DNA from: Catellatospora vulcania
Lineage (GTDB): Bacteria > Actinomycetota > Actinomycetes > Mycobacteriales > Micromonosporaceae
DNA: 64,000 nt
Direction: 5' to 3'
Assembly (NCBI RefSeq): GCF_009720385.1
Contig: NZ_ML769303.1
Coordinates: 273,979-337,978 of the forward strand
Numbering within the stretch: the first letter of the stretch is position 1; each line of letters starts with the position of its first letter. Shown piece by piece: positions 45,736 to 55,046 of the stretch. Both the position numbers and the translations under genes were made by a program. Under the pieces are notes generated by a model. That model worked only from the letters and a program-made list of their open reading frames with translations. It was not told the DNA's origin and searched no databases.

Positions 45736-48221
45736 CGGGTGCTTTCCTTCGTTGCTGGCGGGGCTGACAAGCGCTGCTCACGGGCCAGTTCGCGGTGAGC
45801 GGCCGCGATACCGCCCGCCAGACCGGACAGCCGGGCCCGGACCGCTTCGGGGTCCAGCAGCCCGGAACTGTCGGTCCGGGAGGGGGTGGTGGCTGCGCCG
45901 CCGGGCGGGGAGAGGTCGGCGGGGCGGCGCTGGGGCAGGCCGGAGGGCAGTAGTCGGGGTTGTTCGGTGGGCGCCTGCCGGACCGCGGGGATCGCCTGGG
46001 TCGGTGCGTCGCCGACCTCCGCGAAGGTGGCGGTGGCCGGAGCGGGCGTAGCGGGGGTGTCGAGGGGTGGACGGACGGTGGGGTGGGGGACGGACGGTGG
46101 TGCGGAGACGGGCGGTCGTGCGTTCGCGATGGCCGGGCGGGCGCCGGGCCGGCGGGTGCGCAGGGTTTCGCCGTCGGGCAGGCTGCCGTTGCCAGACGAC
46201 ACTGTCAGCCTGCTCACGGCGCTGTGGGACGGGGCGAGCAGTGCCGTCGGCAGCAGCACCAGCGCCACGGTACCTCCGCCGGGGCTGCTGCGCAGCTGCA
46301 CCGTGATCCCGCGGCGGCCGGCGATCCGGGCGACCACCAGCAGGCCCATGGTGCGGGCCAGTTCACTGGTCAGCATGGACGGCCGGATCAACCGCTCGTT
46401 GATCTCCTGCAGTTGTCCGGGCGGCATGCCGATGCCGGCGTCGAAGATGTTGATGGTGAGGCCGTCCACGCCGCGCCGGGTGGTGACCAGCACGCGGCTG
46501 TTCGGCGGGGAGAAGTCGGTGGCGTTCTCCAGCAGCTCGGCCAGCAGGTGCACGACGTCGCCGACGGCGTGCGCCACGACGCACAGGTCCGCGATGGAGT
46601 TGGTCTCCACCCGGGCGTACTGGTCGATCTCCGCGGCGGCCGCGTGCACGACGTCGACCAGCAGCTCGGCGTTGACGAACCGGCGGCCCGGCTCACCGCC
46701 GGCCAGCACCAGCAGGTTCTCCTCGTTGCGGCGCATGCGGGCGGCGAGGTGGTCCAGGGCGAACAGCTTGGCCAGCGAGGCCGGGTCGGTCTCGCCGCGC
46801 TCGAACTCGTCGATCAGGTGCAGCTGTCGCTGTACCAGGGTCTGGCCGCGCCGGGACAGGTTCACGAACATCTGCGAGATGTCGTGGCGCAGCATGGCCT
46901 GGTCCGCGGCCAGGCGCAGCGCCTGCTGGTGCAGGTTCGCCAGCGCCGCGCCGACCTCGCCGATCTCGTCGTTGGGGCCGGCTAGCGCCTTGGCGGCCTG
47001 CTCGTTGGAGGCGCGCACCAGGCGGCGCACGGTCTCGACGCCGGGGGCGGAGGAGACCTCGGCGATCGCGGCGGGCAGCTCGCCGCTGGCGATGTCCATC
47101 GCGGACCGGCTGAGCCGGCGCAGCCCGCGGCTGGTGCGCACGGACAGCAGCACCGCCACGCCCAGCGAGACGGCGATGATCAAGGCGGACGCGCCGCCGC
47201 TGGTCAGCGCGTCGCGTTCGGCGGCGGCGTGCTGCCGGGCGGCCTCGGCCTCCAGCGAGCCGATGACCTCCAGCTCGAACAGGTAGAGCCGGCGCAGCGC
47301 GTTGGACTTGGCGACGAACCAGGCGTCCGGGTCGACGTCCAGGCCGGCGGGCGTGCTGTCGGCGGTGAGCGCTCCCTCGAGCAGCACGCGGGCCTTGTCC
47401 ACGTCGGCGCCGCGGACGACCTCGCGGTAGCGCGCGGCCAGCTGAGGGCCGGCCACCCGCTCGAACTGCGCCACGCGTTCGGTCTCCGCGCCGTGCAGCT
47501 CGCCGAGTTCGGCCAGCTCGCCGTCTTCGAACCGGCCCCTGGCGAAGACGGTGCGCAGCAGCCCGCGCTGCTCGGCGGAGTGGTGCTCGACGGCGTTCAG
47601 CGCGGCCACCGTCTCGGTCAGCGCGCTGAGCCTGGCGTCGGTGGGCGCGGCGGCCAGCGCCTCGCCGACGGCGAACATGCTGTGGGTCAGCTCGTCGTAC
47701 ACGGACTCCGGGGAGGTCTTGACGGCCGGCTCGCCCTTGGGCGGGAACTGGGCCAGCTCACGCAGCCGGGTCAGCTCGGCGAGCGCGGCGTCGGCCTCGT
47801 CGACGAGCCCGCGGATCTCCGGCGCGACCCGGGCCGCGACGGGCACGGTCGCCCGGTATCGGGTCGCCGCCTCGTCGGTGCGCCGCCGCTGTGCGGTGAG
47901 CAGCAGCTCACCCGCCTTGCCGCCGCGCTGCAGCAGCGCCTCGGTCTCCGACAGCTCCTGTTCGAGCTGGTGGTTCAGCTTGACCGTGGCGGTCAGCGCC
48001 TGGGCCACCGCGCCGGAGGACTCGGCCTCGGCTGCGGCGTCCATGGCCGACGACGTCTGCACGCTGCCCAGCACGCCGACGCCGATGGTGGCCACGGCGA
48101 TGGGCAGGAGCAGGCGTAAGCCGATGGAGCGACGGGGACGGCGTCGTGCCGTGACCATCGGAACATCGGCTTCCTGGACGTATTGGGGTGCCCACGGCGG
48201 TGCGCCGCCGGTGACTGCCAT
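45732..48221 (-). CDS. Nitrate/nitrite-sensing-domain sensor kinase (CvnA-like)
   Basis: An 829-residue kinase: N-terminal membrane helix (about 33-53), a NIT-type helical sensor domain (about 60-325), second helix (about 340-360, ALIIAVSLGVAVLLSV), HAMP-like linker, and an HATPase domain with N-box LLENATDFSPPNS and G1 box FDAGIGMPPG. The usual H-box is replaced by a segment around RHDISQMFVNLSRR. The C-terminal 200 residues are Pro/Ala-rich and unstructured. Start ATG 48221 with GAGAGG upstream is preferred over TTG 48275 or ATG 48257. It is the first gene of the partial conservon. Confidence 0.87.
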   Translation of the reverse strand: MAVTGGAPPWAPQYVQEADVPMVTARRRPRRSIGLRLLLPIAVATIGVGVLGSVQTSSAMDAAAEAESSGAVAQALTATVKLNHQLEQELSETEALLQRGGKAGELLLTAQRRRTDEAATRYRATVPVAARVAPEIRGLVDEADAALAELTRLRELAQFPPKGEPAVKTSPESVYDELTHSMFAVGEALAAAPTDARLSALTETVAALNAVEHHSAEQRGLLRTVFARGRFEDGELAELGELHGAETERVAQFERVAGPQLAARYREVVRGADVDKARVLLEGALTADSTPAGLDVDPDAWFVAKSNALRRLYLFELEVIGSLEAEAARQHAAAERDALTSGGASALIIAVSLGVAVLLSVRTSRGLRRLSRSAMDIASGELPAAIAEVSSAPGVETVRRLVRASNEQAAKALAGPNDEIGEVGAALANLHQQALRLAADQAMLRHDISQMFVNLSRRGQTLVQRQLHLIDEFERGETDPASLAKLFALDHLAARMRRNEENLLVLAGGEPGRRFVNAELLVDVVHAAAAEIDQYARVETNSIADLCVVAHAVGDVVHLLAELLENATDFSPPNSRVLVTTRRGVDGLTINIFDAGIGMPPGQLQEINERLIRPSMLTSELARTMGLLVVARIAGRRGITVQLRSSPGGGTVALVLLPTALLAPSHSAVSRLTVSSGNGSLPDGETLRTRRPGARPAIANARPPVSAPPSVPHPTVRPPLDTPATPAPATATFAEVGDAPTQAIPAVRQAPTEQPRLLPSGLPQRRPADLSPPGGAATTPSRTDSSGLLDPEAVRARLSGLAGGIAAAHRELAREQRLSAPPATKESTR

Positions 48222-48329
48222 CGCCTGTGCCTCTCGACTGTTCGGTGGGACTCCCATGAGAGTTACGGGCAACAACCTTCACCACAACCCCCGAAACGTC
48301 CACCGGATGGACACATCGGTGTCATATGA

Positions 48330-48425
48330 CGACACGTTCAGCCCTCGACAGCGTTGTCGGTGGTCGTTGCGGCTTCAACTTACTTATATCCGAATTGGAT
48401 TCATATCCTCCGGATGGGCGTGTTC
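48330..48425. promoter_or_regulatory. AT-rich divergent promoter region
   Basis: Between the kinase and the lipoprotein genes, TTCAACTTACTTATATCCG and TTGGATTCATATCC are AT-rich patches, one or both likely to be promoters. Boxes cannot be assigned reliably. Confidence 0.3.
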
Positions 48426-48503
48426 TGGCGCTTTTCACCTGTGGAAAGTCCCCCGGTCACTACGCTTTGTGACAATGTCGGATCCGCCAACGGGGTGGCA
48501 CCA

Positions 48504-48986
48504 ATGTACGTACGCCGATTCGCTCTGCTCGCCGCCGTGATCACCGCAGGGGCCCTCGGCGCCTGCGCCGAGAGTGTCACCCCGCCTGTCGCGGGTAAAC
48601 CGGGTGTGGCCGTCACCCCGGTGGCCGCCTCGCCCACGAAGGCCCGCGCCGCGGTGCGGGTCGCCAATGTGGGCGGCCGCAAGGCCCTGGTCGACCAGGA
48701 CGGCCGCACGCTCTACGTCTTCCTCCGCGATGCCAAGGGCAAGAGCGCCTGCCTGGACAAGTGTGCGGCGACCTGGCCGCCGATGGTCGGGGACGCGGTC
48801 AACGGGGAGGGCGTCGACGGCTTCCTGCTGTCCACTCACACCCGGCCCGACGGGACGGTGCAGACCACGTACCGCAACCTGCCGCTCTACCGGTTCGGCA
48901 ACGACAAGCCGGGCGACGCCCACGGGCAGGGCATGGACGGGGCCTGGTTCATGCTCGACGAGAACGGCGAGATGTACCAGTGGTGA
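48504..48986 (+). CDS. COG4315-type secreted lipoprotein
   Basis: A 160-residue lipoprotein (lipobox ALGAC, Cys21). The mature part carries two copies of the COG4315-type repeat seen as KALVDQDGRTLYVFLRDAKG with CLDKCAATWPP, then YRNLPLYRFGNDKPGDAHGQ and a WFML segment. The family is found in many bacteria with no firm function. ATG 48504 is the start; no clear ribosome site is visible. It stands alone. Confidence 0.85.
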   Translation: MYVRRFALLAAVITAGALGACAESVTPPVAGKPGVAVTPVAASPTKARAAVRVANVGGRKALVDQDGRTLYVFLRDAKGKSACLDKCAATWPPMVGDAVNGEGVDGFLLSTHTRPDGTVQTTYRNLPLYRFGNDKPGDAHGQGMDGAWFMLDENGEMYQW

Positions 48987-49111
48987 CCGGCCGCCCGTCG
49001 CTGTGAATTCGCTGCCAACCGGCGCGACGCCGGGCGTGTAACACCTGCCGCCCGGCGTCGCGCCGGTAACCTTGCCCGAATTCGCTGACTTGTCTGCGAT
49101 GTGGGGAAGAT

Positions 49112-50779
49112 ATGAAAAACAGGCGCTTTCTGATCACCGCGACCGTGGTGGCCGTCGTGCTGGGCGGCATCGGCTACCTCTCCTTCCGGCAGGCGTACAG
49201 CAGCGGCGCGCCGCTGCAGCCGGCCCGGCCGGTGCGCACGCTCGGCGCGCCGCTGCCCGGCGCACCCGCCGTCACCGAGCCGCGCGCCGACGGGCACCTG
49301 GTCAGCGGCGCCGACGTGCACATGGAGAGCGCGCCCATGCCGACCCGCAAGGACGGCAGGAAGGTCAAGCACGTCTGCACCGAGTGGGAGATCTGGTCCG
49401 TCGAGCCCGCCGAGCGGGTCTGGCACTCGCCGTGCGTCGACGGCCCGCAGCTGGTCCACGCGCACCTCGGCGACGGCGTGTTCGACAACTCCTTCGCCGC
49501 CCGCCGCGACCTCGTCGCCGACCGCGAGTACGACCTGCGGGTCCGCTACCGCGACGCCAGCTTGGACAAGGTGAAGCGGTGGAGCCCGTGGGGCTACCGC
49601 GCGTTCCGCACCATCCCGCAGCGGGCCCCGCTGGCCGGGGCCGGCACCTGGCACGTGCGCCAGGACGGCTACCGCGTCGAGGAGGTGGCCGGCGGCTTCC
49701 AGCTGCCCGTGCACCTGGCCATGGTCCCGGGGCACACGGGCGACCCGGCCGCGCCGATGTTCTACGTGACCGAGCTGTACGGCCAGATCAAGGTCGTCAA
49801 GGGCGACCTGAGCACCGGCGTGTACGCCAGGAACCTGCTGAACTTCAACCCGCGCGGGACGTTCCCCGGCACCGGGGAGAAGGGCGTCACCGGCGTCGTC
49901 GTCGACCCGGACAACGGCGACGTGCTGGCCTCGGTGCTCTACGAGCGCGACGGCGTGCACTACCCGAAGGTGGTCCGCTTCTCCAGCAAGGACGGCGGCC
50001 TGACCGCCGCGAAGCAGACGACCCTGCTGGACATGCCCGCCGAGCCGCAGTCGGCCGCCCACCAGATCTCCCAGCTGACCATCGGCCCCGACGGCAAGCT
50101 CTACGTGCACATGGGCGACGGCATGCTGGCCTACACGGCCAAGGACCTGAACTCGTTCCGCGGCAAGATCCTGCGGGTGAACCTGGACGGCAGCGCGCCG
50201 GCCGACAACCCGTTCTACGACGACGGCGACGGCATCACCGCCCGCGACTACGTCTACGCCTCGGGTTTCCGCAACCCGTTCGGCGGCGCGTGGCGTGCCG
50301 ACGGCAGCTACTACCAGGTCGAGAACGGCACCGCGATCGACCGGCTGTCACGGGTGGACAAGGGCGTCGACTACGGCTGGGACGGCACCCGCGACAGCAT
50401 GCTCAAGCCGAAGCTCTACATCTGGGAGCCGTCGACCGCGCCGACCTCGATCGCGTTCATCGACCCGGACGTGCACCACGGCTCCGGCTTCCCGAAGAGC
50501 AAGCACGGGCACATGTTCGTGGCCGAGAGCGGCCCGACCTTCGCCAGCGGCCCGCAGGACAACGGCAAGCGCATCGTCGAGTTCACCTTCGACGGCGGCA
50601 AGGTCGGCAAACCGAAAACGCTGCTGGAGTACAACGGCACCGGCAAAGCCAGCGTGGTCGGCCTGGCCGCCGGCCCCGACGGCCTCTACTTCACCGCCCT
50701 CTACCCCGACGCCGACACCACCTCCCCCGACGACCCCGCCGCCAAGATCTACCGTCTGCGCTACACCGGCGCCGAGTAG
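49112..50779 (+). CDS. Membrane-anchored glucose/sorbosone dehydrogenase-like protein
   Basis: A 555-residue protein with an N-terminal signal/anchor (about 5-25). After an N-terminal domain of about 160 residues, a six-bladed propeller of the glucose/sorbosone dehydrogenase family follows: GVTGVVVDPDNGDVLASVLY, LTIGPDGKLYVHMGDG, RGKILRVNLDGSAPADNPF, ASGFRNPFGGAW, YGWDG and HMFVAESGP. Residues expected to bind PQQ are partly present, so dehydrogenase activity is plausible, not proven. ATG 49112 has GGGGAAG upstream. It ends 10 bases before a hairpin repeat that separates it from the convergent OmpA gene. Confidence 0.85.
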   Translation: MKNRRFLITATVVAVVLGGIGYLSFRQAYSSGAPLQPARPVRTLGAPLPGAPAVTEPRADGHLVSGADVHMESAPMPTRKDGRKVKHVCTEWEIWSVEPAERVWHSPCVDGPQLVHAHLGDGVFDNSFAARRDLVADREYDLRVRYRDASLDKVKRWSPWGYRAFRTIPQRAPLAGAGTWHVRQDGYRVEEVAGGFQLPVHLAMVPGHTGDPAAPMFYVTELYGQIKVVKGDLSTGVYARNLLNFNPRGTFPGTGEKGVTGVVVDPDNGDVLASVLYERDGVHYPKVVRFSSKDGGLTAAKQTTLLDMPAEPQSAAHQISQLTIGPDGKLYVHMGDGMLAYTAKDLNSFRGKILRVNLDGSAPADNPFYDDGDGITARDYVYASGFRNPFGGAWRADGSYYQVENGTAIDRLSRVDKGVDYGWDGTRDSMLKPKLYIWEPSTAPTSIAFIDPDVHHGSGFPKSKHGHMFVAESGPTFASGPQDNGKRIVEFTFDGGKVGKPKTLLEYNGTGKASVVGLAAGPDGLYFTALYPDADTTSPDDPAAKIYRLRYTGAE

Positions 50780-50789
50780 ACCTCGAACG

Positions 50790-50838
50790 AAGGAAGGGCG
50801 CCTTCACCACGCTATGCGTTGTGGAAGGCGCCCTTCTT
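50790..50838. repeat. Dispersed hairpin repeat, copy 3 of 4
   Basis: GGAAGGGCGCCTTC pairs with GAAGGCGCCCTTCT at the far end. Here the pair G-C replaces the A-U or G-U of copies 1 and 2, a compensatory change. It lies between the convergent stops of the sorbosone dehydrogenase-like gene and the OmpA gene. Confidence 0.85.
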
Positions 50839-50846
50839 GACGTGCG

Positions 50847-51884
50847 TCAGGGGAGGACGATGAACTCGACCCGCCGGTTGACGGCTTGGTTGGCCTCGGT
50901 GGTGTTGGGGCGGGCGGGGCGGCTCTCGCCGTAGCCCGCCGAGGTCAGCCGGTCGGCTGCGACACCCTGCTTCACCAGGTAGTCCAGCACCGTCTTGGCG
51001 CGGGACCGGCTCAGCGCCAGGTTGTCCGCGGCCGTGCCGTTGCTGTCGGTGTGACCCTCGATCCGCACCTTGACCTGCGGGTTGGCGGTCAGGATGCGGG
51101 CCGCCTCGCCGAGCGCGGCGCGACCCGCCGCGGTCAGCGTGGTGCTGTTGTCGAGGAAGGTCACCGCGGGCAGCTTGACCAGCTCCTGCTGGACCTTCGC
51201 CACCTCGGTGCGGTCGGCCACGACCGAGCCGGACTGGGCGGCGGCGGCCGTCACGGCGTCCTTGGTCGCCTGCGAGGCGAGCGTGCCCGCCAGCGACAGG
51301 TTGCCGTCCCGCAGCTCCACCGACACGTCCTTGGCGCCCTGGCCGAACGCGGAGACCACGTTGGCCAGGCCGTCCAGCCCGGCGTCGGAAACACTCGGGT
51401 CGACCTTGAGCTGGTCGTCCACCGGGCGGGTGCCGGCCAGGAAAGCAGCCGCGTCGACCAGCCGCTTGCGGGACTCCTCGGTGGGCACCGTGCCGGTGAG
51501 CGTGGCCCCGCCGCTGGACACGGTGAGCACCACCGTCGGCGGGGTGGCCGTCGCGGTCGGGGACGGCGACGGGGCCGGTGCGGCCACCGCGGGCACGTCG
51601 GCGACGGCGACGCGTACGCCTTCCAGTCCGCGCACGATCGCCAGCGCCCGGTCGGCCTCGTCGGCCGAGGCCGCCTTCAGCGTGCCGTCGCGCCCGATGA
51701 AGCCGACCTCCACCGCCGGCAGCCCGGCGGCCCGCAGGGCCTGCTCGGACCGGGAGGTCAGATCGTCCTGGACGGTCTCCCGGATGGGCAGGTGCTGCGC
51801 GGTGACGATGCCGGCCAGGCCGAGCACCGCGACCGCCAGCCCGACCACCGGGTGGAACCTGCGAGCGTTGTCCGCCATGCTCAT
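50847..51884 (-). CDS. BON- and OmpA-domain protein (ArfA-like)
   Basis: A 345-residue protein with an N-terminal membrane helix (about 13-30), two BON-like segments (about 36-95 and 115-225, sequence VVLTVSSGGATLTGTVPTEE), and an OmpA C-terminal domain (about 235-345) with VRIEGHTDSNGTAADNLALS and RAKTVLDYLV, ending RRVEFIV. It resembles mycobacterial ArfA and should bind peptidoglycan outside the membrane. ATG 51884 overlaps the upstream stop (ATGA). Confidence 0.92.
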   Translation of the reverse strand: MSMADNARRFHPVVGLAVAVLGLAGIVTAQHLPIRETVQDDLTSRSEQALRAAGLPAVEVGFIGRDGTLKAASADEADRALAIVRGLEGVRVAVADVPAVAAPAPSPSPTATATPPTVVLTVSSGGATLTGTVPTEESRKRLVDAAAFLAGTRPVDDQLKVDPSVSDAGLDGLANVVSAFGQGAKDVSVELRDGNLSLAGTLASQATKDAVTAAAAQSGSVVADRTEVAKVQQELVKLPAVTFLDNSTTLTAAGRAALGEAARILTANPQVKVRIEGHTDSNGTAADNLALSRSRAKTVLDYLVKQGVAADRLTSAGYGESRPARPNTTEANQAVNRRVEFIVLP

Positions 51885-52657
51885 TCCCGTCCCGTGTCGC
51901 GGCCGGCGACGAGGCGGCGCTGCAGGTCGGCCAGACCCTCCTCGTCACCGTCGGCGAGCAGCTGGGCCTGGCGCGACCAGGTGAGCAGCGCGGGCGCGAA
52001 GTTGAGCCCGCCATCCTCGATGGCCTTGCGCAGGGCGTCGTTGTCGGCTGCGGCGACCGCGGCGTACGTGCCCATTCCGGCGGCCGTGAGCGCGGCCTCC
52101 ATCTTGGGCCCGATGCCCTCGATGCGCTGCAGGTTGTCCCCGGCGGCGACCAGCATGTTCTCGATCGGGGTGAGGGTCGAGGCCTCGACCTTGAACGCCT
52201 TGTCCTGGGCGGCCTCGACCGCGGCTTCGACCGCGTCGTCGGGCTCGTCGGCGACGGCGACCGGCTCGGCCACCGCGGCGACAGCGACCGGCTCGGCCGG
52301 TGCGGCGACCGGCTCCGGCTCGGTGACCGGCTCGGGCTTGGCGATCGGGGCGACCAGCGACACCGGCCGCTGCTGCACCTCGATCTCGTCGTCGGCGGGC
52401 GCCGCCGGGGCGGGCACGGCCTTCTTCGACGACTTCTTGGCGGCCTTCGGCTTCTCGGCCTGGGGCTCGTCGGCCACGGTGACCGCGGCGACCGGCGCGG
52501 CATCCGCCACGACCGGGGAAGACGGGGCGGCGGCCGCGGCCGGCTGCTCCGCCGGGGTGGACTTGCCGCGCCTGCTGAACAGCAACCAGCCCACCAGCAG
52601 GCCGAGCAGGAACGCTGTCAGGATCATGAGGAGCGACTGGCCGATGAACCAGGCCAC
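51881..52657 (-). CDS. Membrane-anchored helix-hairpin-helix protein (OmpA operon)
   Basis: A 258-residue protein: one membrane helix (about 5-25, GQSLLMILTAFLLGLLVGWLLF), an Ala/Pro/Glu-rich linker of about 120 residues, then a helix-hairpin-helix-type domain with LQRIEGIGPKMEAALTAAGM and AVAAADNDALRKAIED. Such HhH domains can bind DNA or proteins, and here may act beneath the membrane. The start is GTG 52657 with GGAGG five bases before; longer upstream frames lack a good site. It is coupled to the OmpA-domain gene. Confidence 0.82.
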   Translation of the reverse strand: MAWFIGQSLLMILTAFLLGLLVGWLLFSRRGKSTPAEQPAAAAAPSSPVVADAAPVAAVTVADEPQAEKPKAAKKSSKKAVPAPAAPADDEIEVQQRPVSLVAPIAKPEPVTEPEPVAAPAEPVAVAAVAEPVAVADEPDDAVEAAVEAAQDKAFKVEASTLTPIENMLVAAGDNLQRIEGIGPKMEAALTAAGMGTYAAVAAADNDALRKAIEDGGLNFAPALLTWSRQAQLLADGDEEGLADLQRRLVAGRDTGRE

Positions 52658-52843
52658 GAAGACCTCCAAAGTGAACGCGCGAGACAAACGCGCTTGCGGA
52701 AGGATTGCTGCTCGTCTCGCTGAGGCGAGCCGACGAGCTCGAGGCAGCTTCGCACACCCCGCGGACATCCGACTCATCGCATCGGCTGGTTGTGGCACCT
52801 GCACCGGTCACAAAAGCGCGGGTGTCCGCATAGGATCACGGCT

Positions 52844-53326
52844 GTGCCGCAGACCGTGACGCATGTGCGCGACCTCGCCGACGTGGTCGGCAGCTTCCTG
52901 GGCCACAGCGCGTGGCATGAGATCACCCAGCGTCAGGTGGACCTGTTCGCCGAGGCGACGTGGGACGACCAGTGGATCCACACCGACCCCGAGCGCGCCG
53001 CGAGCGGGCCGTACGGCCAGACCATTGCGCACGGCTTCCTCACCATGTCGCTGACGCCGACCCTGCTGGCCGAGATCTGGCGGGTCGAGGGCGTGGACAT
53101 GACCGTCAACCAGGGGCTGGACAACCTGCGGCTGCGGGCCCCGGTGCCGGTCGGCGCGCTGGTGCGGATGGGCGCCGACCTGCTGTCCACGCGTACCCGG
53201 CCGAAGGGCTTCGCCGAGGTCGTGGTGCGGCTGACGTTCGAGCTGGAGCACGCCGGCCGGCGGCAGCGCGCGGCCACCGCCGACCTGACCATCCTGCTCC
53301 GGGAGGCGGCGGCCGTCCCGCTCTGA
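52844..53326 (+). CDS. MaoC-family dehydratase
   Basis: A 160-residue hot-dog fold protein: FAEATWDDQWIHTDPERAAS (Asp and His of the MaoC/enoyl-hydratase motif), GPYGQTIAHGFLTMSL and VNQGLDNLRLRAPVPVGALV. It should hydrate enoyl thioesters or act in a related step. GTG 52844 is the start; the region upstream has only weak GGATC. It is monocistronic, and convergent with the small SPOR-like gene. Confidence 0.88.
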   Translation: MPQTVTHVRDLADVVGSFLGHSAWHEITQRQVDLFAEATWDDQWIHTDPERAASGPYGQTIAHGFLTMSLTPTLLAEIWRVEGVDMTVNQGLDNLRLRAPVPVGALVRMGADLLSTRTRPKGFAEVVVRLTFELEHAGRRQRAATADLTILLREAAAVPL

Positions 53327-53334
53327 TCAGCGGT

Positions 53335-53538
53335 TCAGGAGGGGTCGCCCTGCCAGCGGGCGTCCTCCTCCTCCCACTGCTCGTTGCGCTCCTTGACCTT
53401 CGTCAGCGCCTGCTCGGCGCCGGCGGGGGAGGGGTACGGGCCGAGCAGGAACTTCGACGGGCACTTGTCGTCGCCGTGCTCGACCCGGTTGTGCTTGATG
53501 CACCAGAAGTACTGGGGCGGATCTCCGACGTTCGTCAT
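53335..53538 (-). CDS. Short SPOR-like actinobacterial protein
   Basis: A 67-residue protein: QYFWCIKHNRVEHGDDKCP and FLLGPYPSPAGAEQALTKVKERNEQWEEEDARW. The sequence resembles the short SPOR-domain proteins common in actinobacteria. It has two cysteines (Cys13, Cys26) which, with nearby His, could bind a metal. ATG 53538; function unknown. Confidence 0.78.
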   Translation of the reverse strand: MTNVGDPPQYFWCIKHNRVEHGDDKCPSKFLLGPYPSPAGAEQALTKVKERNEQWEEEDARWQGDPS

Positions 53539-53604
53539 GCCATCACTGTGCCCGTTCGCGGGCCCGCTACGCCACCGATCCGCGACAAGCCGGGGGATAC
53601 GGCA

Positions 53605-53633
53605 AGGGGCGCCCTCCGCCGGAGGACGCCCCT
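53605..53633 (-). terminator. Terminator after the coiled-coil secreted protein
   Basis: AGGGGCGCCCTCC (53605-53617) pairs with GGAGGACGCCCCT (53621-53633), one mismatch, three-base loop, just past the stop at 53646 on the minus strand. Confidence 0.72.
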
Positions 53634-53645
53634 GGTGTCGCCAGG

Positions 53646-54755
53646 TCAGAGCATGGAGAGATGGACGTGGTTGGTGTGGTCCCCGGCGGGGTTGTCACCG
53701 CAGTTGGAGCCGGCGGAGTCGTAGGTCTTCCACCCGCCGTTGATCCAGATCTTGCAGTACCAGATCACGTACATCACCCCGAGCCGGCTCGCGTTCTTGA
53801 TGAAGAACGACGCCAGGTTGTTGCCGTAGGTGCGGTCGCCGCCGCTGGCGGAGTAGTTGGTGAAGCCGCCGGTGGCCGAGGCGAAGTCGCAGGCCCGGCC
53901 CTTGGGATGCTCGCCGCCGCCGCCGGAGCGGTGGCAGGAGACGTAGCGCTTGAAGCCGTTGGCCTTGGCCTGGTTCATCGCCCACAGGGTGCGCGGGGTG
54001 ATACAGCCGCTGGTGGTCGGGTCGTTGACCGAGCAGCTCTCGCTGGGCCAGGACCCGTTGGCGTTGCGCGGGGCGGGCTTGGCCAGCGGTGAGTTCGGGT
54101 TGATGTAGCCGGTGGAGTCGCGCCCGTCGACCGCCCGCAGGGCCGCGTCGGCGGCCTTCTTGCGCTTCTCCATGTTCTTGACCGCGTCCTGCTGCAGCTT
54201 CAGCTGGATGTCGATCGCCGCCTTCTTCGCGGTGATCTCCTGCTTGTGCGTGCGGTAATCGTTGAGCCGGGCCTCGTCGCGCTGGGTCATCCGGTCCATG
54301 GCGTTGGCCTTGGTCAGCAGCGATCCCGGAGAGGTGCCGTTGATCATGAGGCTGACCATGCCGAGCCGTCCGGTCTTGTAGGCCTCGGCGGCGTACTGGC
54401 CGACGAACACGCGCAGCTGCTCCAGCTCCGACTCGGCCGCGGTCAGCTCGGCGGCCAGCGCCTTCTGCGAGGCCTGGGCCGCCTCCAGCTCCGCCTGCGC
54501 CTCCAGGTAGCCCTTGGCCGCCGCGTCCAGGTTCTCGCGCAGCTTGGCGAGCGTCTTGGAGTTGCCCTCGTTGGGCTCCGCGAACGCGGGCGCGGCCGGC
54601 GACAGCCCGCTGACCACCAGGAACACGGCAGCCAGCAGCAGGGTGAGGTAGGCGGCGCGTCGTCGTCGGGTGCGCCGGTGGGGAGTCCGCGGTGGTCCGC
54701 CGTCCAGGCGGTCCGCCGGGACGACCCACTGGCGCAGGGGCACGGTGGGGGTCAC
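53646..54755 (-). CDS. Secreted coiled-coil peptidoglycan-hydrolase-like protein
   Basis: A 369-residue exported protein. Signal anchor (about 35-60), a long coiled coil (about 64-205, LAKLRENLDAAAKGYLEAQA and following), and a C-terminal domain of about 150 residues with SGCITPRTLWAMNQAKANGF, HRSGGGGEHPKGRACDF and DHTNHVHLSML. The His/Asp pattern and the coiled coil resemble actinobacterial secreted cell-wall proteins of the NlpC/RipA-like regulatory type, but the C-domain is the ARB_07466-like type rather than NlpC. The start is GTG 54755. It probably acts in the wall; enzymatic activity is not certain. Confidence 0.8.
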   Translation of the reverse strand: MTPTVPLRQWVVPADRLDGGPPRTPHRRTRRRRAAYLTLLLAAVFLVVSGLSPAAPAFAEPNEGNSKTLAKLRENLDAAAKGYLEAQAELEAAQASQKALAAELTAAESELEQLRVFVGQYAAEAYKTGRLGMVSLMINGTSPGSLLTKANAMDRMTQRDEARLNDYRTHKQEITAKKAAIDIQLKLQQDAVKNMEKRKKAADAALRAVDGRDSTGYINPNSPLAKPAPRNANGSWPSESCSVNDPTTSGCITPRTLWAMNQAKANGFKRYVSCHRSGGGGEHPKGRACDFASATGGFTNYSASGGDRTYGNNLASFFIKNASRLGVMYVIWYCKIWINGGWKTYDSAGSNCGDNPAGDHTNHVHLSML

Positions 54756-55046
54756 GGAGGTGCTTCCTTCCGTCGTTCGCCGCGCGGGGGGCTCGGCGCG
54801 TCGGCGGCACTGCTGGGGGAGCAGCGGGCCGGGCGGCCGTGCCGTCGTCGGGGATGCGCGACGGTGGCTTCGGCAGATCTTTATGTGAGACAGCCTCGGT
54901 GCCGTAGGGGCAGGCGGTCAGAGTACCCGGTACTCACGGGGGCGCTCAAAACGATCGACGAACGTGCACCGCTTTGCCCGAATCGTAGGTTTTCGCGTTG
55001 CCCCGTCAGGGAACCGGCCGCGTAATAGTGTTATCCGGAGGGAATT

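Noticed and set aside
53646-54755. NlpC/P60 endopeptidase
   Set aside because: A coiled coil is present as in RipA-like proteins, but the C-terminal domain lacks the Cys-His NlpC/P60 signature.
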